In this document: piece after piece, positions 56,206 to 64,000 of the stretch
Layout of the letters: the number at the start of each line of letters is the position of its first letter
Numbering within the stretch: position 1 is the stretch's first letter
Source: an uncultured Dysgonomonas sp.
Lineage (GTDB): Bacteria; Bacteroidota; Bacteroidia; Bacteroidales; Dysgonomonadaceae
Direction of reading: 5' to 3'
DNA: 64,000 nt
NCBI GenBank assembly: GCA_900556485.1
Contig: USOX01000005.1
Coordinates: forward strand, 62,001 to 126,000
Made by a program: the position numbers and the translations under genes
Notes under the pieces: model-generated
What the model was told of the DNA's origin: nothing
Databases searched by the model: none
What the model saw: the letters and a program-made list of their open reading frames with translations, nothing else

Positions 56206-56415
56206 TTATCGTGCGTCAGCTCTCGGTGCATAAAGCTCCGCAGGCGGGCACCTGTCCGGTGAAGGGGCCTCCCCAACCCCTCCAGAGGAGGGGCTATTCC
56301 TCCCCTTTGGGGAGGTTAGGAGGGGCCGATCGCTGAGGGGCTTAGCACTAGCCTTTTGTTTCGTTTTGGCCAATGCCAAAATGAAAAATAAGCCCGGGAG
56401 GGCGCGTTAGTAATA
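56206..56415. repeat. GC-rich palindromic intergenic element
   Basis: About 140 bases (56206-56345) are strongly GC-rich in an AT-rich region. They contain GGCCTCCCCAACCCCTCC and its imperfect mirror GGAGGTTAGGAGGGGCC. It is followed by the perfect hairpin TTTTGGC-CAAT-GCCAAAA (about 56364-56381). I see no coding potential. Such blocks recur in Bacteroidetes genomes as REP-like elements in my experience, but copy number cannot be checked here. Confidence 0.65.
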
Positions 56416-56496
56416 TGCAAAGAACACACAAGTCAGAAAAAAGATTATAGCTATGAAAAGATATCTACCTTACATTACATAGATAAATTAAAACAT

Positions 56497-57816
56497 TTAT
56501 TCTACCGATTGCTTCACTCTCGAACCTATCAATGCATAATACAACATAAATAATTCGCCAAAGATAACAATAAACCACGTCCATCGCCATCCACCGATAA
56601 CATCTGCAAGCATCCCCTGGAGAAGTGGTAATATAGCACCTCCCACAACACCTATCATAAACACTCCTGAAGCAACCGACGTATATTTACCTAATTTCGA
56701 CACAGACAAGGTAAATATAGCACCCCACATAATGGAATGGAATAAACCCACAGCTACCAGCAACCAGGGATTATTCATTACAATAGAAAGTATAGTCAAT
56801 GTGGCAGCCGATACCGTAGTTGTAACTAATTGTGTACGTGGCGGAACTTTACTCAGCGAACTACCTACCAAACGTCCTATAAGCATGCCTCCCCAATACA
56901 ATGTAGCCATCAGTGCAGGGATGGCAAAATTAATTCCGAAAATAGTAAGCGAGCTGTTTCCAAAGAATGAGAAAGGGCCGTTTATAGATTCCTGTTCTAT
57001 AGCATAAAGATTAATATTAGCACCTATGCAAACTTCCACTCCTACATAAAAGAAGATAGCAATAACACCTAATGTAAGATGGCTGAAAGACCACACACTT
57101 TTTTCCAACTTCTCTCCAGCCTCAGCCTTTGTTCCTTCGATATCAGGTAACGAAAGTTTCATTATTACTAATGCGACAAGCAGCATTATAATAGCCAAAG
57201 CAATAAACGGAATCATTAATTGGCTAACCTGAACCTCTTCCATTGCTAATCCACCGAATACAATACCCGTAACAAAAAATGGAGCTATAGTAGTACCTAT
57301 CGAATTAGATGAACCTCCTATAACAAGACGTTGTATCGACTGCGTTCCCTTTACTGTACAAGCTACCAGATAAGGGTTGATCACAACCTGTAATATAGTT
57401 GCAGATGCACCCACAATAAATGAGCCTAACAGGAATATAAAAAATCCGGAAGGTATAGTAGCCGAAGCTATCTCTACTTTCGATTCTGGGAATTGAACAG
57501 TAAACCAAGATGATAGAAAGAACGTGAATAGTCCCACTATCATAATAAATAACCCTCTCACAAGTGTTCCTTTATACCCATGTTTGGTTACCCATGCCGA
57601 ACCAATTCCTCCGGTAAGTGGATAAGCCAGAAACCATGAAAAAGTGATCAGAGTAGCAAAAGTATTTTTCAGATCGGCAGCATCTTTCAAAAAAGCTGCT
57701 TTCAATGGTCCTTGAAACTGTCCGTTAGCAGTAGTCAGAAAGCCAACCACAAAAAAAAGGAAAACCAATGTGATAAATGGTCCTAAATAATTTATTTGTT
57801 TTTCATGTTGATTCAT
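56497..57816 (-). CDS. MFS sugar transporter, FucP/NagP type
   Basis: This 439-residue inner-membrane symporter has about 12 helices. It has the FucP-like blocks GFLTTANGQFQ, VVINPYLV and GGSSNSIGTTIAPFF. The neighbours, a NagB-like deaminase and a ROK kinase, suggest it imports an amino sugar or a related monosaccharide or disaccharide. The gene order is ROK-NagB-MFS in one direction with gaps of 91 and 46 bases. The substrate is inferred only. Confidence 0.82.
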   Translation of the reverse strand: MNQHEKQINYLGPFITLVFLFFVVGFLTTANGQFQGPLKAAFLKDAADLKNTFATLITFSWFLAYPLTGGIGSAWVTKHGYKGTLVRGLFIMIVGLFTFFLSSWFTVQFPESKVEIASATIPSGFFIFLLGSFIVGASATILQVVINPYLVACTVKGTQSIQRLVIGGSSNSIGTTIAPFFVTGIVFGGLAMEEVQVSQLMIPFIALAIIMLLVALVIMKLSLPDIEGTKAEAGEKLEKSVWSFSHLTLGVIAIFFYVGVEVCIGANINLYAIEQESINGPFSFFGNSSLTIFGINFAIPALMATLYWGGMLIGRLVGSSLSKVPPRTQLVTTTVSAATLTILSIVMNNPWLLVAVGLFHSIMWGAIFTLSVSKLGKYTSVASGVFMIGVVGGAILPLLQGMLADVIGGWRWTWFIVIFGELFMLYYALIGSRVKQSVE

Positions 57817-57829
57817 AAGGTTTTATATT

Positions 57830-57862
57830 ATCTTGAAATTTTGAAATATGAAATTTTGAAAT
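57830..57862. repeat. ATCTTGAAATTTTGAAA spacer, copy 1
   Basis: A 33-base AT-rich stretch repeats TTGAAATTTTGAAAT twice. Similar spacers lie at 58611-58686 and 62670-62690, all between genes of this minus-strand cluster. Confidence 0.45.
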
Positions 57863-58597
57863 TCAACCTATATATTTGGCGGCCTCCACATCTAACAGAA
57901 ACTCACAATTAGGATGCAATTGCAAAACCGATGCCGGAATATCTGTTGTTACAGGGCCCAGGAGCATTTGTTTTACAATCTCTGCTTTACTTTTTCCTTT
58001 GGCAGCCAGCACTATTTTTCGGGCATGCATAATATTTTTTATTCCAAGTGTAATACCTCCAAGTTCTTTATCATTAGCGCTATTAGTTTCCTTTCTTATA
58101 CGTGCTTCAAGTACTTCATCCATTTTTGATAACCAGGTTTCACTATCGAAAGGTGTTCCCGGCTGGTTAAACCCTAAATGTCCGTTTGTTCCTAACCCCA
58201 GTATTTGCAGGTCTATTCCCCCTCTTTTATCTAATTCCGATTGGAATACTCTACATTCCTTTTCAAAGTTATCCGAGAGGGTAGGAGGCATAACAAAATT
58301 TTCGGCCTTTATACCTAACGAATCTACAATTTGATTTTTCAGCATTGTATAGCATGCACCTTCATATTCGCGGGGAACATTAGTAACTTCATCCAATCCA
58401 AATAAGGTTATTCCTGATACATCAAAAGGATATAGTTTATATATTTCACCCACAATCCTGTGCATATTCTTTGTCGTTTGTCCTGTTGCCAACCCAATTA
58501 CAGCATCGGGATTTGTCAACATTTCACCAATAATGCGCCATGCTGCTATATTATCAAATTCCGCTTCGTTTTGTGCAATTGTTATTTTTAATTTCAT
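57863..58597 (-). CDS. NagB-like glucosamine/galactosamine-6-phosphate deaminase or isomerase
   Basis: This 244-residue cytoplasmic enzyme belongs to the glucosamine-6-phosphate isomerase family, which turns an amino-sugar phosphate into fructose-6-phosphate and ammonia. LFGLDEVTN holds the aspartate matching Asp72 of E. coli NagB, and GLGTNGHLGFNQPG holds the histidine. Relative to E. coli, the next active-site Asp is Asn, also common in relatives, and the Glu in FNEP is Gln. This could change substrate or activity. No allosteric C-terminal extension is seen. It sits with a ROK kinase and an MFS permease. Confidence 0.82.
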   Translation of the reverse strand: MKLKITIAQNEAEFDNIAAWRIIGEMLTNPDAVIGLATGQTTKNMHRIVGEIYKLYPFDVSGITLFGLDEVTNVPREYEGACYTMLKNQIVDSLGIKAENFVMPPTLSDNFEKECRVFQSELDKRGGIDLQILGLGTNGHLGFNQPGTPFDSETWLSKMDEVLEARIRKETNSANDKELGGITLGIKNIMHARKIVLAAKGKSKAEIVKQMLLGPVTTDIPASVLQLHPNCEFLLDVEAAKYIG

Positions 58598-58610
58598 AAT
58601 AAAAAGTTAG

Positions 58611-58686
58611 TTTCAATATCTCAAGTTTCAAAATTTCAAGATTTTCGATAAGTTTGACAATCTTGAAACCAGAAATCTTGAAATTG
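58611..58686. repeat. TTTCAAAATTTCAAGATT spacer, copy 2
   Basis: It contains TTTCAAAATTTCAAGATT and its reverse complement-like ATCTTGAAACCAGAAATCTTGAAA in opposite orientation, so it may fold. It is related to the spacers at 57830 and 62670. Confidence 0.45.
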
Positions 58687-58688
58687 TA

Positions 58689-59636
58689 TTATTCATTCAT
58701 CGCCACCGCCGCTGCACCTATTAATCCCGCAAAATTAGGATCTAGCTGAGTGAGCAATACTCCATTTGAAACAAATCGTATAGTTGTCTTATTTAGTTTC
58801 TCCAGCACCTTTTGGTAAATAAAACCACTGGATACTATACCTCCCCCCAGAACCACCGTATCAGGATCGCTTACTCTCACCAGATTCATTATCAGGCTGG
58901 CAATACCCTGAGCTGCATTTTCAACAAGCTGAACACACAATTCATCATTTTGCTGACAGAGGAAATATACCTCTTTTACGTCTACTCGTATATTCTCATT
59001 TTCAGGTATATGCAGTTTTGTCTTATATACTTTGCTTAACAATCGTGCCGATTTGTCAAAACCTAATCCTCCGGCTATTTGTTCCACACAGTTATCCCGT
59101 CCGCAGCTACATTTTATACCGATATTGACACCTCCGTTTGTGTGTCCTACCTCTCCTGCATTGAAATGACTACCCCTTACCAATTGTCCGTTTATAAAGA
59201 ATCCTGCTGCTATACCTGTACCGATATTGATGTATATAAAGTTATCAGAGCCCTTTCCATAACCCCACTTCTTTACCGCTCTGGTTGCTGCTTTTACATC
59301 ATTATCTATATAGCAGGTAAAGCCATACAAGTCCGATAACTCCTGAGCTAGAGATATTGCCTGATTTCTTTTCGGGTCTATTTGTAACCAGATACCATTA
59401 GCATTATCTACCCGCCCAATCAAACCTACTCCCATACTTGCAGGACGTTTGTCAGTAGCCCATCCTACAGTAGTCATATAATCTTCAAGTGACCGTTTAA
59501 TTATAGCCGATGCAGTGATTTGATTTATATATCCGGTTTCATATCTCTTATGTCTGAGTATCTTTCCTTTGCTGTCTACTTCTCCTATCAGGAGCTTAGT
59601 TGCGCCTAAGTCAAGAGCTAGATATGTTGGTTCCAT
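58689..59636 (-). CDS. ROK-family sugar kinase
   Basis: This 315-residue kinase probably phosphorylates a hexose or amino sugar at O6 with ATP. The ATP loop DLGATKLLIGEV is at the N-terminus, the catalytic Asp lies in YIDNDVKAA, and the ROK zinc motif is CSCGRDNCVEQ with an upstream histidine in EVGHTNGG. It lacks an N-terminal DNA-binding domain, so it is an enzyme and not a NagC-type repressor. Its place next to the NagB-like gene suggests a linked phosphorylation-deamination route. Confidence 0.88.
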   Translation of the reverse strand: MEPTYLALDLGATKLLIGEVDSKGKILRHKRYETGYINQITASAIIKRSLEDYMTTVGWATDKRPASMGVGLIGRVDNANGIWLQIDPKRNQAISLAQELSDLYGFTCYIDNDVKAATRAVKKWGYGKGSDNFIYINIGTGIAAGFFINGQLVRGSHFNAGEVGHTNGGVNIGIKCSCGRDNCVEQIAGGLGFDKSARLLSKVYKTKLHIPENENIRVDVKEVYFLCQQNDELCVQLVENAAQGIASLIMNLVRVSDPDTVVLGGGIVSSGFIYQKVLEKLNKTTIRFVSNGVLLTQLDPNFAGLIGAAAVAMNE

Positions 59637-59668
59637 ATTTAGTTATGTTTTAAAAGTTTGTTTTCGTT

Positions 59669-62653
59669 TTATTTAGTCCTGACTTTATATAACGATTTGT
59701 ATGAATTTATAAATAAGTCTTTCTTATCTTTCCCTCCAAAAGTTAATGTTAGAGGGCGTTCAGGACTATTTATCTGCCCTGTCTTATTTCCATCCTTATC
59801 GAAAATATAAACTTGTCCATCTGCTACATATAAGTTTCCGTCTTTATCTACCGTAGAACCGAATTCCCCCATTTCAACAAAATATGTTAGGTTCGATAAA
59901 TTACCATAGCTATCGACATCCAGCTTTACCATTCTTTTATCATATTCGTCCGATGTATAAAATGGTTTATTTGGATATGCTTCCAACAATGCACATGTGC
60001 GTGCAAGGTCGTATTGACAAGGGATAATGGTTACTCCATCAGGAGCTACAAAGCATTCTTCGGGTTTATACATAACGGCCGTGTTAAAGTCATGGTAATC
60101 TCTCCACCTGTTTGATGGATATAAAGCCTTATGTATTTTTATCGAACCCATAGGAGCTTTTGGTAATAAACGGATTGTCTCTTCCGGATTTTCAGGGTCT
60201 ATAGTATATGCCCACATTCCGAATCCTGAATTACCCCAACCACTAAAAGATGTTCCGCCTGCATCGGGTAGGTTCGGAATAGATTCCTGTTTTTCATCTA
60301 CCAGATAACCGGGTTGAGGTGTATATTTAAATATTACAAGCAGATTATCCTGCGAATCGCATGCTGTAGCTATTGGCTCCCACTGGAAATCGGCAACAAG
60401 AGATATCTGATTTGTTTCTGCCGACCATTTATATACCCTGCGCATACGTTGTTCACAGAAATACACATTTCCTTTACTATCGCTGCTTAGTCCTTCCGCA
60501 AACTCAAAACCTGTAGCGAGTAGTTCTATATTGTTAGTTACCAGATTTGCTTTATTTTCCTTCCCTGTTATATAAAGGCGGTTCAGTTCCCAGGGGCGTA
60601 CTTCTATTCCCGAATTTATATCATATAGTGTAAGAGCAGCAGTATATTTTGTCTGTGCATAGTTATGTATATTCAGAAACTCAATATCCTTACAATTCCA
60701 TGTTCTTATAGCATACGGATAAACAGTATTGACACGGATTACCTGAAACATATATAAATTAGCAAATACCATATCAGAACAATTCTCTAGCTCTATAGGC
60801 TGGCAGTATTGCCCTTCTCGGCTTTCTTCCTCCAATTGGAATGCATATACTTTCCAGTTTCTGACATTCTTAAACCTCGCTTCGTTACGTACATGATGTT
60901 CGAGCGACATAGCATATATACGTCCTGGTGTTGATGTATTGCTTACATAAAGCCCGTTCGTACTATATGAGCTGGCAGTCCATATATTTTTGAAAGTTCC
61001 GCCACCATCATTCGTTACCCATAGGCTCCAGTACTGATTATCCCAGGCTAGGTCTTTGCCTTGTTCTGCTACAGGATTAGTTGGCGAACTGATCCCTCTT
61101 CTCGGCCACGACCATGGTTTTTCCGGTCCACGATTCATGCTGCCATGTCCACCTACAAATTTTACATCATTCATATACGATTCAGCTCCTGCCATCCATT
61201 TGCAGCCCACAGCCCTATAATTATAAGCGCCTGTATTTAGCCCTAAACCATTCACAATATTTTTACCACCCTTAGGCGTTTCTAACAAACCCATAGGCGC
61301 GCCAAACCCACTAAATACAGGCGTACTTTCCTTTAATATCAATTGTGTAGCAATAGGATTTAGTCCTATAAGATTTGTATTTTCTTTTAGTACAATTGGC
61401 TTGGAGATAATATACCATCCTTGTGGTACATAGATGTTCTGATGTTTTTCAATTGCTTCCAGAAATATTTTTGTATCATCTGTTTCTCCATCGCCTTTTG
61501 CGCCTAAGTCTTTAATATTTATCCATGTAGATACATCAGGTAGCTGAGGTATATCTTTTGTCGACGGAATAGGCATTTTAGTTAATGGTACAATATCGCT
61601 GATTGTTCTCATTTCAGGGTTTGTATCCATAGCATCCATCTGAAAACCATGTAGATAATTCTTCACCTGATATAGGTTTCCTTGCCCTGATGTTTGTTTT
61701 CCACTACCACGGAAGTGTGTTAGTACAGGTACATTCTTACAAACAATATTTCGTAAACTGATTTGATTTGCGGCATTATTTTCATTGCTGACAATAATTG
61801 CTTTTTCTTTTACATTTTCAAAGATACAATCTTCCATAAACAGTTTCTCCAGATAGTTTTCGTCTATATCTATAACTACCGGAACATTCTTAGCATTTAA
61901 CCTTACAATGGTAAGTCCTCCTTCTTGTGTGCGTATCGCTGCTTTCCGTTGACCTTCGAAATATGTATCTACCATCATCATTTGCCAGCCGGGAGAGGCT
62001 TTACTTGTCATTATACCATAGTTGCCACCAAAGAAGCGCACATTTTCCATTTCATTCCCTATATCATGTATCCCGGCTCTTCCTTTACCTATATGTATAT
62101 CTACATGCGAAACAAAGCTATGTTGTGCATAATGTGTACGAAGTGCGATAGCATAAGGATTCCCCTCTTCTATCCGCAAGTTTATGTTCGAAATAGCACT
62201 ATAAAATGTTCCGGCATTGGCATCGCCCGGATTTGAAGTGTCTTTTACTACATTATTTACAAACCAGAACATGTAGTTTGTTTTGGCAACATCTTTTATT
62301 GTCTCCTTCTGATAGCCGGGAGAGTTTTTAGTAAGTACAAACTCTGGGCGTTTTTTCCCATATCCTATCAGACGGATAGCTTTTGGGATGTATATTGTTT
62401 TACTGATCCTGTATGTACCTTCGGGAATAAAAACTATTCCGAAATTCTTTTCATTTTTTACTTGATTTATCATGTTCTGTAATGCATCCGAAACATCCTC
62501 ATTCTTCCCTATCCCCAGTTCTTCGGGAATGAAATAGGATGCTTCCGGATCATTAACTTTCTGTTGATATACAGATATATTATCAGCAATGATTGATTGA
62601 TGAACTAATAAAAATGCAAGAATGCACGAAAAGAATTTCGGAAATAATTTCAT
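59669..62653 (-). CDS. Secreted beta-helix protein fused to an SMP-30-like propeller
   Basis: This 994-residue protein has a signal peptide (MKLFPKFFSCILAFLLVHQSII), two pectate-lyase-3/GH55-like right-handed beta-helix repeats (about 25-350 and 380-700; both start with a glycine/aspartate DVSDALQ or GDGETDDT pattern and 'VPQGWY' or 'IPEGTY'), and a C-terminal six-bladed propeller (about 715-994, with FAEGLSSDSKGNVYFCEQ and YVADGQVYIFDKDGN) like SMP-30/gluconolactonases. Two beta-helix modules in this order recall GH55 enzymes. Catalysis is not proven. ATG 62653 is chosen over 62692 to give a clean signal peptide. Confidence 0.75.
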   Translation of the reverse strand: MKLFPKFFSCILAFLLVHQSIIADNISVYQQKVNDPEASYFIPEELGIGKNEDVSDALQNMINQVKNEKNFGIVFIPEGTYRISKTIYIPKAIRLIGYGKKRPEFVLTKNSPGYQKETIKDVAKTNYMFWFVNNVVKDTSNPGDANAGTFYSAISNINLRIEEGNPYAIALRTHYAQHSFVSHVDIHIGKGRAGIHDIGNEMENVRFFGGNYGIMTSKASPGWQMMMVDTYFEGQRKAAIRTQEGGLTIVRLNAKNVPVVIDIDENYLEKLFMEDCIFENVKEKAIIVSNENNAANQISLRNIVCKNVPVLTHFRGSGKQTSGQGNLYQVKNYLHGFQMDAMDTNPEMRTISDIVPLTKMPIPSTKDIPQLPDVSTWINIKDLGAKGDGETDDTKIFLEAIEKHQNIYVPQGWYIISKPIVLKENTNLIGLNPIATQLILKESTPVFSGFGAPMGLLETPKGGKNIVNGLGLNTGAYNYRAVGCKWMAGAESYMNDVKFVGGHGSMNRGPEKPWSWPRRGISSPTNPVAEQGKDLAWDNQYWSLWVTNDGGGTFKNIWTASSYSTNGLYVSNTSTPGRIYAMSLEHHVRNEARFKNVRNWKVYAFQLEEESREGQYCQPIELENCSDMVFANLYMFQVIRVNTVYPYAIRTWNCKDIEFLNIHNYAQTKYTAALTLYDINSGIEVRPWELNRLYITGKENKANLVTNNIELLATGFEFAEGLSSDSKGNVYFCEQRMRRVYKWSAETNQISLVADFQWEPIATACDSQDNLLVIFKYTPQPGYLVDEKQESIPNLPDAGGTSFSGWGNSGFGMWAYTIDPENPEETIRLLPKAPMGSIKIHKALYPSNRWRDYHDFNTAVMYKPEECFVAPDGVTIIPCQYDLARTCALLEAYPNKPFYTSDEYDKRMVKLDVDSYGNLSNLTYFVEMGEFGSTVDKDGNLYVADGQVYIFDKDGNKTGQINSPERPLTLTFGGKDKKDLFINSYKSLYKVRTK

Positions 62654-62693
62654 ATTTTTTAGTTTTATAGAATCTTGAAATTTGAAATACAAA

Positions 62694-64000
62694 TCACTTA
62701 ATATTATTTCTTCTCAAAAGCGCTTCCAGAAAATAATAGTCGGCATAGTTTATCGGAACATCTATTTCGCTATTGCCTGGTAAATGTCCTGTTGAATGAA
62801 GTAGTAGGAAACCTTGTGTTGTATCAGGTTCTGTACGGTAACTCTTTATCAGACTAGCCAAAACCTCATCAGCCCAACCTATATATTTTTCTTTATTCTG
62901 AGGACTATATGATGCCAGTTCGTATAAAGCAGATGCCGCTATACAAGCAGAAGAAGCATCTCGTGGAGCATTTGGTATTTTAGGATCATTATAATCCCAA
63001 TAAGGAATTTTATCTGCCGGAAGATTCGGATGTGTAAAAATAAAATTTGCTATTCCTTCTGCCTGAGCCAGAAAATCAGGATTTTTTGTATATCTGTACG
63101 ACATTGTATAGCCATATAATCCCCATGCCTGACCACGTGCCCATGCCGATGGATCGGAGTAGCCCTGAAATGTTTGCTTTTTTATAGCTTTCCCTGTTTC
63201 GGGGCTATAATCCACTACATGATAAGACGAATAGTCATCACGAAAGTGATTCTTAAGTGTTGTTATTGCATGTGCATCAGCAATATTATAAAATGTGGGA
63301 TCTCCACTCAGTTTCGATGCTTCGAATAGCAATTCCAGATTCATCATATTATCTATAATTACAGGATATTGCCATACATTCTTGTTCCAGTCCCATGAGC
63401 GGATAGCTCCTATTTTTTTGTTGAATCTTTCGGATAATGTTTTTGCTGACTGTATTACAACTTCCTTGTATTCATTACTGTTGATTAATTTATAACCGTT
63501 TCCAAATGAATCATACATTTTGAAACCTACATCATGTGAAGTACGGTCAAATTTTTCTCCTTCTATCAGCATAGAGAATTTATCGGCTTGCTTACGCCAT
63601 TTATTATCCTTTGTATACTGATACATAAACCACAACGAACCTGCAAAAAATCCTGAACACCAGTCACGTGCATTTATCATATGCAGGCTTCCGTCTTTAT
63701 TTATCGTACGTGGGGCAACCAAATCTTTTCTTTCGGTATTTGCCCATATGTTATCTACACACTGAAAAGCATAATCGAACTGACCAGATGCAAAAGAGAA
63801 CATACCTTCAATTGTATTCTCCGCTCCATATAATAATCGGTGTCTGTCGGAAATATCTTGTATCGCATATTTTTTATACAAATCCAGATACTTTGTTTGC
63901 GATGGGTCAAGATTGTATATACGATACAAATCCATGCATAATTCCTGCTGTTTTGCTTCCCATCCACTGATTTGTTTATATGGCCAGGCTTCTACACTTT
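62694..64000 (-). CDS. GH88-type unsaturated glucuronyl hydrolase, truncated by window edge
   Basis: The minus-strand frame is open from 64000 to the stop at 62694, so the N-terminus lies beyond the window; the ATG at 63933-63935 is internal. The visible 435 codons form an (alpha/alpha)6 barrel with the GH88 blocks ARDWCSGFFAGSLWF, SHDVGFKMYDSFGNGY and SAWARGQAWGLYGYTMSYRYT, whose two aspartates match the catalytic pair of unsaturated glucuronyl hydrolases. It removes the unsaturated uronic acid left by a lyase. It is 40 bases from the beta-helix fusion gene and heads the visible cluster. Confidence 0.82.
   Translation of the reverse strand, partial: SVEAWPYKQISGWEAKQQELCMDLYRIYNLDPSQTKYLDLYKKYAIQDISDRHRLLYGAENTIEGMFSFASGQFDYAFQCVDNIWANTERKDLVAPRTINKDGSLHMINARDWCSGFFAGSLWFMYQYTKDNKWRKQADKFSMLIEGEKFDRTSHDVGFKMYDSFGNGYKLINSNEYKEVVIQSAKTLSERFNKKIGAIRSWDWNKNVWQYPVIIDNMMNLELLFEASKLSGDPTFYNIADAHAITTLKNHFRDDYSSYHVVDYSPETGKAIKKQTFQGYSDPSAWARGQAWGLYGYTMSYRYTKNPDFLAQAEGIANFIFTHPNLPADKIPYWDYNDPKIPNAPRDASSACIAASALYELASYSPQNKEKYIGWADEVLASLIKSYRTEPDTTQGFLLLHSTGHLPGNSEIDVPINYADYYFLEALLRRNNIK

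Noticed and set aside
57876..58334. 152-codon plus-strand frame inside the NagB-like gene
   Set aside because: Antisense shadow of a conserved enzyme; serine/leucine-rich without motifs.

Overview
This window looks like chromosome from an AT-rich member of the Bacteroidales. Dysgonomonas or a close relative is my best guess; that is an inference from gene content and not a database result. The supporting evidence is a SusC/SusD pair, a GT3-type glycogen synthase, the acylated-ornithine carbamoyltransferase of Bacteroidetes arginine synthesis, a DUF4290 gene beside rimM, a PorE-like type IX secretion lipoprotein, a DUF6377 regulator, and many copies of the Bacteroidetes -7 promoter element TAnnTTTG 25-90 bases before start codons. 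I see no rRNA, tRNA, CRISPR array, transposase or phage gene.

Layout. 1-3.7 kb: glycogen metabolism (3' end of glycogen synthase, then alpha-glucan phosphorylase). 3.8-11.7 kb: a small zinc-ribbon protein, a FeoA-FeoB fusion, a SusC/SusD pair and a 52-codon FeoB-associated cysteine-rich membrane protein. 11.7-11.95 kb: a structured non-coding RNA candidate, possibly 6S RNA, with promoter, 11-bp closing stem and terminator. 12-20.3 kb: a phosphoethanolamine-transferase-like enzyme, CorA, TPR proteins, and an MFS efflux pump divergent from a TetR regulator. 20.3-23.7 kb: a three-gene operon with PorE-like and DUF4835 (PorD) type IX secretion proteins. 23.7-29.8 kb: housekeeping and membrane genes (TRIC-like channel, mnmA, EamA exporter, DUF2238, nitroreductase, riboflavin synthase). 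29.8-33.6 kb: a possible small RNA, a PDZ protein and a YbiT-like ABC-F ATPase whose second nucleotide site is degenerate. 33.9-39.3 kb: a tightly coupled proB-proA-small ORF-two acyltransferases-argF' operon. 39.4-48.5 kb: rimM, DUF4290, a C-terminal processing protease, dGTPase, a lipoprotein and a UvrD/PcrA helicase.

48.6-64 kb is a carbohydrate-use region. It holds a PL1 pectate-lyase-like lipoprotein, a DUF6377 regulator, and a long minus-strand cluster: GH88 (running off the window), a beta-helix/beta-propeller fusion, a ROK kinase, a NagB-like deaminase, a FucP/NagP-type transporter, a GH9 enzyme and two ThuA-like proteins. The logical flow is extracellular cleavage, removal of unsaturated uronic acid by GH88, import by the MFS permease, then phosphorylation and deamination or isomerisation by ROK and NagB. 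No SusC/D pair lies in this part of the window.

The most interesting non-coding signals are: (i) a roughly 90-bp element carrying a tandem TGTCACTTT 9-mer, in three good copies and one diverged copy, always upstream of a gene start in the same relative orientation (tetR, EamA exporter, dgt, GH9); (ii) the 6S-like RNA; (iii) an about 100-nt orphan transcript candidate with a UUCG terminator; (iv) competing inverted repeats over the pectate lyase start codon; (v) a GC-rich palindromic block in the otherwise AT-rich gap at 56.2-56.4 kb.
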